Shown: piece after piece, positions 1-7,055 of the stretch
Layout: each line of letters opens with the position of its first letter
Numbering within the stretch: the stretch's first letter is position 1
Origin: an uncultured Eubacterium sp.
Lineage (GTDB): Bacteria > Bacillota > Clostridia > Lachnospirales > Lachnospiraceae
DNA: 19,661 nucleotides
Assembly (NCBI GenBank): GCA_934358495.1
Contig: CAKRKO010000048.1
Location: forward strand, 1 to 19,661
Reading direction: 5' to 3'
Notes under the pieces: generated by a model
Seen by the model: only the letters and a program-made list of their open reading frames with translations
What the model was told of the DNA's origin: nothing
The model's database searches: none
Translations under genes and position numbers: made by a program

Positions 1-1068
1 ATGGGATTTGATACATTTACCAGCAAAGAGCTGATGAATATCACAGAATATAATGAAATTGCTTCCTGGCCGACAGATAACATTCTGATCGATGAGACAA
101 CCAAGACACTGGATTCTACTCCGGATCAGTCTGATTTCCTCTACACGATCACCGTACAGAGTCACGGAAGTTACCCGGATTACAAAGTATTTGACAATCC
201 GGAAATTCAGGTAACCGGCGGTGCTACGGAAGCTGAGCATTATCAGTGGGAGTACTACATCAACGAACTTCACGAAGTTGACAAATTTATCGGAAACCTG
301 ATCGATACCTTATCCAAACGTAATGAGAAAACAATCGTTGTCATGTATGGCGATCACCTTCCAACCCTTGGTCTGGAAGAATCCGATATGAAGACAGGAA
401 ACCTGTATGACACTACATACGTTACATGGAATAACTTTGGTCTGGAGAAACAGGATAAAGATGTGGCTGCTTATCAGCTGATGTCTTACATCACAGATCA
501 GCTTGGTATTCATGAAGGAACCATGTTCCGTTATCACCAGTCTGAAATGGATGCCGGCGTATCTGCTGACGATGCTTCTTACATCACAAACTGGGAGTTA
601 CTGCAGTACGATCTGCTTTATGGAAACCGTTACTCCTATCATGGTGTAGACAAATATCCGGCTTCCAACCTTGTAATGGGTGTTCAGGATGTCGTAATTG
701 ACCACACGGCCATCAATGCGGATGAGACAAAACTGACCATCTTCGGCGAGAATTTCACTCCTTGGAGTAAGGTTTATGTCGATGGTGAAAAAGTTTCCAC
801 AGAATATATTTCCGGAAACTGCCTTGAGATTTCCATGGCAGACTTAAAAGATGGTTCACAGCTTGTTGTAAATCAGGTTGGATCCAGCAATACGATCTTC
901 CGCAGTTCCAACGCAGTTACCTTCCATGCACCGGCTGATTTTGATGAGCATGAGGCGGATAACATAGAAGTTCCGGATACATCCGGGGATGACCTTGGTG
1001 TCCCGGTAGTCATTCCGCCAGAGGAACAGACCACGGATGATGCGGCTGCGACAACTACCGCACAGTAA
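1..1068 (+). CDS. LTA synthase family sulfatase, C-terminal part (5' end outside window)
   Basis: This is the 3' part of a phosphoglycerol-transferase/sulfatase-fold protein of the lipoteichoic acid synthase (LtaS) family. Such enzymes act outside the membrane and move glycerol-phosphate from phosphatidylglycerol to a growing polymer. The ATG at base 1 is probably an internal Met: the frame is open at the window edge, and the MGFDTF segment normally lies well inside the sulfatase domain. Visible family marks are VQSHGSYP near residue 52 and YGDHLPTLG near residue 116, which carry the His and Asp-His metal-site residues. After the sulfatase domain, residues about 225-310 look like an IPT/TIG-type beta-sandwich (KLTIFGENFTPWSKVYVDG). 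The protein ends in an acidic, Thr/Ala-rich tail. It is the only plus-strand gene here. Family assignment is firm; the polymer made is not known, since this family includes several paralogues. Confidence 0.85.
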   Translation: MGFDTFTSKELMNITEYNEIASWPTDNILIDETTKTLDSTPDQSDFLYTITVQSHGSYPDYKVFDNPEIQVTGGATEAEHYQWEYYINELHEVDKFIGNLIDTLSKRNEKTIVVMYGDHLPTLGLEESDMKTGNLYDTTYVTWNNFGLEKQDKDVAAYQLMSYITDQLGIHEGTMFRYHQSEMDAGVSADDASYITNWELLQYDLLYGNRYSYHGVDKYPASNLVMGVQDVVIDHTAINADETKLTIFGENFTPWSKVYVDGEKVSTEYISGNCLEISMADLKDGSQLVVNQVGSSNTIFRSSNAVTFHAPADFDEHEADNIEVPDTSGDDLGVPVVIPPEEQTTDDAAATTTAQ

Positions 1069-1102
1069 TAACTTGTTTAGTGGCTTAAAATTTAGGATAT
1101 AG

Positions 1103-1175
1103 AAAAGGGGCTTAGTTTATTTTGTCTCCGCGGCTAACAATCGCTCGCTGAGAAAAAATAAACTAAGCCCCTTTT
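1103..1175. terminator. Long hairpin between convergent genes
   Basis: Arms 1103-1123 and 1155-1175 are perfect 21-bp inverted repeats starting AAAAGGGGCTTAG. Pairing continues inward to about 1133/1145 with two mismatches, leaving a loop of about 11 nt. The A-rich and T-rich ends let it act as a Rho-independent terminator on either strand. It sits between the end of the LtaS-like gene on the plus strand and the end of xdhC on the minus strand, so it probably ends both. The stem is much longer than a typical terminator. Confidence 0.75.
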
Positions 1176-1263
1176 AATTTACACACACGATAAAACCGAA
1201 GCAAAACGAGGGTAGTGAACGACTAGTGTCCGGGAAAAGAGGCTGCGTTTTCTTTTTTTAATA

Positions 1264-2175
1264 TTAAAAAATATCGGCCACATAGACCAGCATCCGTCCC
1301 CCGCACACCATGCCCCGGTCTGCTGCCACTTCGTTGCTCATATCGAGCGTAAAGACTTTTTCTTCTCCGGTGCCGATCATGCGGAAAGCTTCCCGCAGAA
1401 CTTCATTTTCGGTACAGCCTCCGCCAACGGTTCCTGCTGTCTGCAGATTGCTGTTTACCATCATCATGGCACCTGATTTCACCGGTGTCGATCCGCTGGT
1501 ATCGTATACCAGCAGCATGGCTTTTCCTACGGAGGAGTCTCCCATCATTTCAACCACTTTAGGATCTGTGTCCGTGCAGGTCAGCAACTGACTGTGGGAA
1601 CGCCGGGGAGTCACTTTCCGGCGCTCCTCGATAAGTTCTGCCACAATGGAAATTGCAATCTCAGAAACGGTGAGTGCACCAATATTTAATCCAATTGGCA
1701 TATGGATCTGCGCTACTGTTTCTGGAGCATTTCCTTCCTCCTGCAACAGATCGATAATGCCCGTCACCCGGCGTTTGGATCCCATCATACCTAAGTAGCG
1801 CGGGAAAATGCCCGCAAGCACTTTTCTCAGACAAGTCAGATCAAACCGATGACCTCTTGTGACAATAGTGACATAATCATTTTCCCCAATCTGAATCTGG
1901 TCAATCGCTTTTTCAAATTCTTCGCAATAAATTTCTTCCGCATCCGGAAAACAGCTGCGATTTGCAAAAGAAGGTCTGTCATCTACCACAATGACGTGAA
2001 AGCCCACTGCAGACGCAAATTTGCTGATAGCCTGTCCGACATGGCCTCCACCGAGAATGATCAGTCGTTCCGGTCTGTAAAATCGCCGCTCATAGACGCC
2101 ACCTTCTATTTTTAATTCGAGAGTTCCCTCTCCGATCTGTTTTATATCTTCTAACAGTTTTTTTATTTCCTGCAT
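1264..2175 (-). CDS. XdhC/CoxI family molybdenum hydroxylase accessory protein, reversed domain order
   Basis: XdhC-type proteins bind molybdenum cofactor, help its sulfuration and hand it to xanthine dehydrogenase-like hydroxylases in the cytoplasm. Residues about 37-185 form the Rossmann XdhC_C domain: LIILGGGHVGQ nucleotide loop at 38-48, VIVVDDR at 61-67, VTRGHRFD at 105-112, and YLGMMGSKRR at 127-136. Residues about 217-302 form the XdhC_CoxI domain: DTSGSTPVKSGAMMMV at 225-240, GTVGGGCTE near 248-256, and CGG at 291-293. In the usual protein the CoxI domain comes first and the Rossmann domain last, so this one appears circularly permuted. The start ATG has GGGAGC six bases upstream. It begins 15 bp after the MocA-like gene, as the last gene of the operon. 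No hydroxylase subunit gene is in the window, so the client enzyme is not visible. Confidence 0.85.
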   Translation of the reverse strand: MQEIKKLLEDIKQIGEGTLELKIEGGVYERRFYRPERLIILGGGHVGQAISKFASAVGFHVIVVDDRPSFANRSCFPDAEEIYCEEFEKAIDQIQIGENDYVTIVTRGHRFDLTCLRKVLAGIFPRYLGMMGSKRRVTGIIDLLQEEGNAPETVAQIHMPIGLNIGALTVSEIAISIVAELIEERRKVTPRRSHSQLLTCTDTDPKVVEMMGDSSVGKAMLLVYDTSGSTPVKSGAMMMVNSNLQTAGTVGGGCTENEVLREAFRMIGTGEEKVFTLDMSNEVAADRGMVCGGRMLVYVADIF

Positions 2176-2190
2176 TTTTTTGCTCCCATA

Positions 2191-2844
2191 TCAATGTCTC
2201 ATGTAGTTTTCTGCTTCCTGTAATTGTTCTTTTGTATCAGTATCCATAATGCAGCCACGATCTTCCACCGAAAGTTCCATCATATCGTCGCCAAGCTGCT
2301 TCCAAAACCCCCGCAGACCACCACCGCCTGCATTCCCTTCATAAGTGAGAATATCTGCCAGCAAATCCATACGGATCAATACCGGGTGTCCACGTCGTCC
2401 GTCCACCGTTGGAATGACTGCTTTTTTCCCATTCACAAGCATCGCTTCCAATAGTTTTTGATAAGTCTCCGACATTATACAGGGCAAATCTGCCAGCTGG
2501 ATAAAAACCAATTCATAATCCGCCAGTTTCGGTAATCCTGTCTGGATAGATGTCAGAATACTTCCATTTTCGTAATTTGGATTCCAGATCGTGTGAATGT
2601 GGTCGGATGAATAATTGTCCTGCAGATAAGCTTCGACCCGTTCATGTTCGAAACCTGTTACTATCTGTATATTAGCTATCCCGGCTTCCTGCATCGTTTT
2701 TATTGTCTGGTCAATCAATTTTTTATCCAGAAAATCTGTCAGGGGTTTGGACTGTCCCATGCGGGTGGACAATCCTGCTGCCAGGATCAATCCGCCCACA
2801 CTGTTTTCATCATTTTTTTCTGTGCTATACATCAATCTTTTCAT
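2191..2844 (-). CDS. MocA-like molybdenum cofactor nucleotidyltransferase
   Basis: This is a 217-residue NTP-transferase-fold protein like MocA, which attaches CMP to molybdopterin to give the cytosine dinucleotide cofactor. The nucleotide-binding signature GLILAAGLSTRMGQSKPL lies at about residues 18-35. Other family marks are QLADLPC near 116-122, GRRGHPVLIR near 149-158, and DTDTKEQLQEA near the C-terminus. Its ATG overlaps the stop codon of the upstream phosphorylase gene by 4 bp (ATGA), indicating translational coupling. The XdhC gene follows 15 bp later, which supports a role in molybdenum hydroxylase maturation. Substrate choice (CTP or GTP) cannot be read with confidence. MobA-type guanylyltransferase or another sugar-nucleotidyltransferase is less likely given the XdhC neighbour. 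Confidence 0.82.
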   Translation of the reverse strand: MKRLMYSTEKNDENSVGGLILAAGLSTRMGQSKPLTDFLDKKLIDQTIKTMQEAGIANIQIVTGFEHERVEAYLQDNYSSDHIHTIWNPNYENGSILTSIQTGLPKLADYELVFIQLADLPCIMSETYQKLLEAMLVNGKKAVIPTVDGRRGHPVLIRMDLLADILTYEGNAGGGGLRGFWKQLGDDMMELSVEDRGCIMDTDTKEQLQEAENYMRH

Positions 2845-3611
2845 GCCTTTGTATCTTTTATCATGAACCGAATCGCATCCACTGCCGTCTTGATCGCTGC
2901 CTGAGTGTCATGTGCTACCGGATTATCCAGATGCAGTTTTTCCCGCTCCTGATTAGCTACCACAAGGAAAATGGAACCGATCCTTACATGCAGATAACTT
3001 GCCACCACGAACAATGCCGCCGATTCCATCTCAGAAGCCAGACAGCCAAGCCGTTTCCATGCCTCCCATTTCTGTGTCAGTTCATAACTTACCGGCATTT
3101 TTTCCGGCTCATGCTGACCGTAAAAGGAATCCTTGCACTGAACGACACCGATATGACACGGATATCCGTTTGCTTTCGCTGCTTTTTCCAGTTTCTGCAC
3201 GATATGATAATCAGCTACCGCCGGAAATTCAATCGGTGCATACTCCCGGCTCGTTCCTTCCATACGGATTGCACCCGTAGCGATCACCAGGTCTCCGCTT
3301 TTGACATCTGGCTGGATGCCACCACAGGTTCCGACACGGATAAATACTTCCGCACCGCAGCGCACCAGTTCTTCCATTGCAATGGCTGCAGAAGGCCCTC
3401 CAATGCCCGTAGACGTCACGCTGACCTTCTCCCCGTCCAAGTAACCGGTATAGGTCGTAAACTCCCTGTGATCGGCCACCAGACGTGCGTCATCAAAAAG
3501 TGCCGCGATCTTTGCGCACCGTTTCGGATCCCCTGGCAAAATGACATATTTTCCAACGTCTCCCTGCTTTAAACCGATATGATACTGAATTCCGTTTTCT
3601 GTATATTTCAT
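2841..3611 (-). CDS. udp: Uridine phosphorylase-like nucleoside phosphorylase
   Basis: This enzyme splits nucleosides with phosphate into a free base and ribose-1-phosphate. Motifs match the uridine phosphorylase branch: LPGDPKR near the N-terminus, HREFTTYTG, STGIGGPSAAIAMEEL, RVGTCGGIQPDV, EFPAVADY, and SEMESAALF for the ribose-binding Met-Glu region. The chosen start is the ATG at 3611 (MKYTENG), because GGGAGGA lies 6-7 bases upstream. A GTG 15 bases further out would put that ribosome binding site inside the gene. It is the first gene of an operon with the MocA-like and XdhC genes, transcribed from a promoter at 3658-3685. The pairing with molybdenum hydroxylase maturation suggests nucleoside breakdown feeding a base hydroxylase. 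Specificity for uridine over other nucleosides is inferred from similarity only. Confidence 0.88.
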   Translation of the reverse strand: MKYTENGIQYHIGLKQGDVGKYVILPGDPKRCAKIAALFDDARLVADHREFTTYTGYLDGEKVSVTSTGIGGPSAAIAMEELVRCGAEVFIRVGTCGGIQPDVKSGDLVIATGAIRMEGTSREYAPIEFPAVADYHIVQKLEKAAKANGYPCHIGVVQCKDSFYGQHEPEKMPVSYELTQKWEAWKRLGCLASEMESAALFVVASYLHVRIGSIFLVVANQEREKLHLDNPVAHDTQAAIKTAVDAIRFMIKDTKA

Positions 3612-3657
3612 TATGCGTCCTCCCACAAATTACCAATTCTCTCCTCTGTGTGTTCAC

Positions 3658-3685
3658 ATTATAGCAGAATTTATACGCCTGTGAA
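3658..3685 (-). promoter_or_regulatory. Sigma-A promoter of the udp-mocA-xdhC operon
   Basis: Read on the minus strand: -35 TTCACA (3685-3680), 16-nt spacer, perfect -10 TATAAT (3663-3658). This would give a leader of about 40 nt before the udp ATG at 3611. It lies directly after the feo terminator, which keeps the two operons separate. Confidence 0.7.
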
Positions 3686-3688
3686 AGG

Positions 3689-3726
3689 AAAAATCGCCTC
3701 GATGCCAAAGCATCGAGACGATTTTT
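3689..3726 (-). terminator. Terminator of the feo operon
   Basis: An inverted repeat pairs AAAAATCG with CGATTTTT (outer, 3689-3696 with 3719-3726) and CTCGATGC with GCATCGAG (inner, 3698-3705 with 3710-3717), with one mismatch between them and a 4-nt loop. On the minus strand the stem ends in a run of T. It sits 33 bp after the small Cys-rich gene. Confidence 0.85.
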
Positions 3727-3758
3727 AAACAAGTATTTTTTAATCACAGTAATGAATT

Positions 3759-3902
3759 TTATTTCTGTGTATGGCATCCGCCACCGCAGGATGAGCAATT
3801 GCAACCGCAACCGCCCTTATGGTGTTTTTTATCATAAATGCCTTTACCGATAATCAGACCAACCAGTCCGAATACAATGATTGCTACAATTACAGTTGCC
3901 AT
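3759..3902 (-). CDS. FeoB-associated Cys-rich small membrane protein (47 aa)
   Basis: This short gene has ATG at 3902 and TAA at 3759-3761. GGAGGAG lies five bases before the ATG. Residues 2-19 form one hydrophobic membrane segment rich in Val, Ile and Gly. A Lys/His-rich linker (KKHHK) follows, then a tail with five Cys in CGCNCSSCGGGC, typical of the 'FeoB-associated Cys-rich membrane protein' family found behind feoB in Firmicutes. It begins 72 bp after feoB and is followed by the operon terminator. A role as an iron-handling partner or electron/metal relay on FeoB is inferred from context; the family's mechanism is not established. Confidence 0.85.
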   Translation of the reverse strand: MATVIVAIIVFGLVGLIIGKGIYDKKHHKGGCGCNCSSCGGGCHTQK

Positions 3903-3974
3903 TAGATCTCCTCCCTTAAATTTTTAATAAAAATGATATTAACTATTTTAGTACTATATTAGCACATTTTCGAC

Positions 3975-6134
3975 TTATGCGATAGATTTTTTTACCATAC
4001 CGGTTGCTTCGTCAACATATGGATTTTTGCGGACAAGCATATAGATGATAAATACTAACTCGATGATAGCAACGATCAGTCCTACCGGATGAACGTTTCC
4101 TGTGAACAGGGAACCAAACTGGTAGATCATCATAGATACGATATATGCAAGACCACACATATATCCGATTGCTGCCCAGAACCATTTCTGATTGTTCATC
4201 TCTCGTTTGATTGCACCCATAGCTGCGAAACACGGAGCACACAGAAGGTTAAATACCATAAAACTATAAGCAGTTAACTGTGTATAATGAAGTGCTACCT
4301 GACCCCATACTTCATCGCCGTTCTCTGCCACTTCGGAGAAACCACCGAAGAGGACACCAAATGTAGATACAACGTTCTCTTTTGCGATCAGACCAGTGAT
4401 TGTTGCAACTGTTGACTGCCAGTCACCGAAACCAAGCGGTGCGAAGATCCAGCAGATTGCTCCACCGATCGCTGCCAGTAAACTGGAGTTATTGTCTTCT
4501 ACCATGCCAAATGCACCATCGACAAAACCAAATCCCTGTAAGAACCAGAGGATTACGGAAGAAGCTACGATAACAGTACCTGCACGTTTGATGAAGGACC
4601 ATCCACGCTCCCATGTTGCACGTAAAACGGAACCTGCAGTTGGAATATGGTAAGCCGGAAGCTCCATAACGAATGGTGCTACTTCACCGGCAAATGGTTT
4701 TGTCTTTTTGAGCATGATACCGGAGATAACGATTGCTGCTACACCGATGAAGTAAGCGGAAACTGCAACCAGTCCGGAGCCACCGAATAATGCGCCTGCG
4801 AAGAGACCGATGATCGGCATTTTTGCTCCACAAGGAATAAAGCAGGTGGTCATAATTGTCATATGACGATCTCTCTCATTCTCAATGGTACGGCTTGCCA
4901 TAACACCTGGAACACCACAACCGGAACCGATCAGCATCGGGATAAAGCTTTTTCCGGAAAGACCAAATCTGCGGAAGATACGGTCAAGGATAAATGCAAC
5001 ACGGGCCATGTATCCAACCTGCTCCAGAATGGAAAGCATGAAGAACAATACTAACATCTGCGGTACGAAACCAAGTACGGCACCGACACCACCGACAATA
5101 CCATCATTGATCAGACCAACTAACCAGTCAGCACATCCGATGCTCTCAAGTGCCGGTCCTAAGTTTCCACAGATCCACTCACCAAAGAGTGTATCATTTG
5201 TAAAGTCAGTAACGATTCCACCGATGGTTGTTACAGAAATCCAGTAAATCAGGAACATGATACCTGCAAAGATTGGTAACGCAAGAATACGGTTTGTTAC
5301 GATACGGTCAATCTTATCAGAGATTGTCAGATTGTGTACTTCTGCTTTTTTGCTTACAGACTGATCACACACTTTGCTGATGTAAGCATATCTCTGGTTT
5401 GTGATAATACTCTCTGCATCATCATCCATCTCATTCTCGCAGTCAACAATGTGCTGCTCGATATGTGCTTTTACATCTGCCGGAATATTTAAGTCTTTGA
5501 CTGCTTCTTCATCACGCTCAAAGAGTTTCATTGCAAACCAGCGAAGATATCTGTGGTCTACCGTCATCTCGATGGATTCCTCGATATGTGCGATGGCATG
5601 CTCGACACTTCCGGTAAATACATGAAGCGGAGTTGCATCCTGTTTCTTCTCTGCTGCATCTACGGCTTTCTGCGCTGCCTCAAATCCGCCCTCACCTTTC
5701 AATGCACTGATTTCAACAATCTCACATCCAAGTGTCTCAGACAGTTTCTTAACGTTGATCTTGTCACCGTTTTTGCGAACGATATCCATCATGTTGATTG
5801 CGATCACAACCGGGATACCAAGCTCAAGGAGCTGTGTTGTCAGATACAGGTTACGCTCAATATTTGTACCGTCTACAATGTTTAAAATTGCATCCGGACG
5901 TTCATTTACCAGATAACCTCTGGCAACTACTTCCTCCAGTGTATATGGGGAAAGGGAGTAAATACCAGGTAAATCCTGAATGATCACTTCTTTATGTCCC
6001 TTTAATTTTCCTTCTTTTTTCTCAACAGTTACACCCGGCCAGTTACCTACGTACTGAGAACTACCGGTCAACTGGTTAAACAAAGTTGTTTTTCCACAGT
6101 TTGGGTTACCCGCAAGTGCGATTTTGATACTCAT
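3975..6134 (-). CDS. feoB: Ferrous iron transporter FeoB
   Basis: FeoB is the inner-membrane Fe(II) permease with a cytoplasmic G domain. The 719-residue length is normal. The G-protein motifs are in order: G1 GNPNCGKTT (about 9-17), G2 region NWPGVTVEKKEG, G3 DLPG, G4 NMMD (N[M]xD type) and G5 SALKGEG. A helical guanine-dissociation-inhibitor-like segment follows, then the membrane part with two Gate regions. The first Gate contains GSGCGVPGVMASRT and CFIPCGAKMP; the second has CAPCFAAMGAIKRE. The ATG is preceded by GAGAGGAG at good spacing. It is third in feoA-feoA-feoB-Cys-rich. An 81-bp gap upstream holds a TTAG-N6-CTAA palindrome that coincides with the -35 position of a weak candidate internal promoter (-10 TATAAA, 6164-6159). 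Confidence 0.97.
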   Translation of the reverse strand: MSIKIALAGNPNCGKTTLFNQLTGSSQYVGNWPGVTVEKKEGKLKGHKEVIIQDLPGIYSLSPYTLEEVVARGYLVNERPDAILNIVDGTNIERNLYLTTQLLELGIPVVIAINMMDIVRKNGDKINVKKLSETLGCEIVEISALKGEGGFEAAQKAVDAAEKKQDATPLHVFTGSVEHAIAHIEESIEMTVDHRYLRWFAMKLFERDEEAVKDLNIPADVKAHIEQHIVDCENEMDDDAESIITNQRYAYISKVCDQSVSKKAEVHNLTISDKIDRIVTNRILALPIFAGIMFLIYWISVTTIGGIVTDFTNDTLFGEWICGNLGPALESIGCADWLVGLINDGIVGGVGAVLGFVPQMLVLFFMLSILEQVGYMARVAFILDRIFRRFGLSGKSFIPMLIGSGCGVPGVMASRTIENERDRHMTIMTTCFIPCGAKMPIIGLFAGALFGGSGLVAVSAYFIGVAAIVISGIMLKKTKPFAGEVAPFVMELPAYHIPTAGSVLRATWERGWSFIKRAGTVIVASSVILWFLQGFGFVDGAFGMVEDNNSSLLAAIGGAICWIFAPLGFGDWQSTVATITGLIAKENVVSTFGVLFGGFSEVAENGDEVWGQVALHYTQLTAYSFMVFNLLCAPCFAAMGAIKREMNNQKWFWAAIGYMCGLAYIVSMMIYQFGSLFTGNVHPVGLIVAIIELVFIIYMLVRKNPYVDEATGMVKKSIA

Positions 6135-6181
6135 TTATTCTCCTCTCTACTTTGACTTTTTATAGCTTTTCATAACTGTTA

Positions 6182-6195
6182 TTAGACTTTTCTAA
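6182..6195. promoter_or_regulatory. TTAG-N6-CTAA palindrome upstream of feoB
   Basis: The sequence TTAGACTTTTCTAA (extended to a 16-bp inverted repeat, 6181-6196) lies about 47 bp before feoB. A near-identical TTAGATTTTCCTAA lies at 6876-6889 before the first feoA. The two copies differ at only two central positions. The half-sites resemble those of DtxR/IdeR/MntR-type metal repressors, which is a reasonable regulator for an iron uptake operon. Binding is inferred, not shown. Confidence 0.5.
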
Positions 6196-6215
6196 TCCAT
6201 ATGTAAAAAAAATTT

Positions 6216-6437
6216 TTACTCTACTTCAATCATCTCCGCATCAGCTTTACGAACACTCAGCTCGTAACCGCGGACGTTCAATTCGATCGGATCACCAAGT
6301 GGTGCAACCTTACGAACTTTGATCTGTACTCCTTTTGTGATTCCCATGTCCATGATACGACGTTTGATCGGGCCTTCACCATGCAGACGTTTTACAACTA
6401 CTACATCATCAACTTTTGCGTCTTTTAATGTTTTCAT
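6216..6437 (-). CDS. feoA: FeoA domain protein (second copy)
   Basis: This is a small SH3-like FeoA protein of 73 residues, a cytoplasmic partner of FeoB. Typical features are the central GPIKRRIMDMGITKGVQIKV segment and the closing PLGDPIELNVRGYELSVRKADAEMI. The start at 6437 (MKTLKDAK) is chosen because GAAAGGAAG precedes it. A longer frame to 6506 would run into the preceding feoA gene and lacks a binding site. It lies 28 bp after the first feoA and 81 bp before feoB. Two FeoA proteins in a row before FeoB is a common arrangement in Clostridia. Confidence 0.9.
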   Translation of the reverse strand: MKTLKDAKVDDVVVVKRLHGEGPIKRRIMDMGITKGVQIKVRKVAPLGDPIELNVRGYELSVRKADAEMIEVE

Positions 6438-6465
6438 AAAACTCTTCCTTTCTTGTCTTCTATGC

Positions 6466-6678
6466 TTAAACCATAATTCTGGTTGCCATGCTTCGATCCA
6501 GTGCAATCCGGCTGTCCTTTACCTGAAGGATAATATTTCCTCCCAGTTCACTGACAACTGTCACGGATTCGTCCACTACCAGTCCCAGTTCAGCAAGATG
6601 CTGACGTATAGAATCTTTTCCGGTAATTTTCCTTATCACTACTGTTTCTCCACTTTTGGCCATCGCTAAAGGCATCAT
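6466..6678 (-). CDS. feoA: FeoA domain protein (first copy)
   Basis: This 70-residue FeoA-like protein is the first gene of the feo operon. It has the family pattern DSIRQHLAELGLVVDESVTVV followed by NIILQVKDSRIALDRSMATRIMV. It differs clearly from the second FeoA, so this is not a recent duplication. The start at 6678 (MMPLAMAKSG) has GGGAGGG seven bases upstream; the extra N-terminal 21 codons of the longer frame would overlap that site and are hydrophobic junk by appearance. A start at the second ATG (6675) is also possible. Confidence 0.88.
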   Translation of the reverse strand: MMPLAMAKSGETVVIRKITGKDSIRQHLAELGLVVDESVTVVSELGGNIILQVKDSRIALDRSMATRIMV

Positions 6679-6973
6679 ATAATATCCCTCCCGTGTCAGT
6701 AGATTTTCTTTTGTATTAGCAAAAAGTAACAACAAATACATACAGCTATATATTGTTAGAAGTCGTCATCATATAATATAGTGAACTACATTTTATTAAT
6801 ACATCATAACATTTGATGTGTTACACTATATTGTATTAGTTTTTCACAATTTCAACTAATTTTAGCTACATTTTGTTAGATTTTCCTAACATCAGCATAC
6901 GAAGTTTACCACCGCTAACGTTTATTGTCAACCCATTTTCGGAAAAAATTATCAAAAAGGTTTGAAAAGGAAA
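6679..6973 (-). promoter_or_regulatory. feo operon upstream region with AT-rich palindromes
   Basis: This gene-free stretch of about 300 bp is very AT-rich and full of TTAG/CTAA half-sites. The clearest is TGTTAG-N6-CTAACA at 6874-6891. Others are ATATAGTG/CACTATAT (6776-6783 with 6824-6831), ACATCA-N7-TGATGT (6801-6819) and ATTAGT/ACTAAT (6835-6840 with 6855-6860). I could not fix a single promoter. The region must carry the feo promoter on the minus strand and probably metal-responsive operators. No classical Fur box was recognised. Confidence 0.45.
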
Positions 6974-7032
6974 AAAAATATTGCGATCATAGAAAGAATT
7001 TTTCTATATTCCTTCCTGATCACAATATTTTT
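6974..7032 (-). terminator. Terminator of the methyltransferase-GH3-HD-GYP operon
   Basis: Arms 6974-6989 and 7017-7032 pair over 16 bp, with one G-U/A-C type difference, and end in a run of T on the minus strand. The loop contains a second small inverted repeat (TAGAAA/TTTCTA). It lies 23 bp after the HD-GYP gene. Confidence 0.75.
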
Positions 7033-7055
7033 ATGTGAAGTTCTATTTTTGATTT

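Noticed and set aside
2703..3572. 289-codon open frame on the plus strand
   Set aside because: It lies fully antisense to the well-supported udp and mocA genes, is rich in His, Cys and Phe, resembles no family, and lacks a clear ribosome binding site. It is a shadow frame.
6679..6973. Classical Fur box before feoA
   Set aside because: No convincing GATAAT-type 19-bp inverted repeat was found. The TTAG/CTAA palindromes fit a DtxR-type regulator better.
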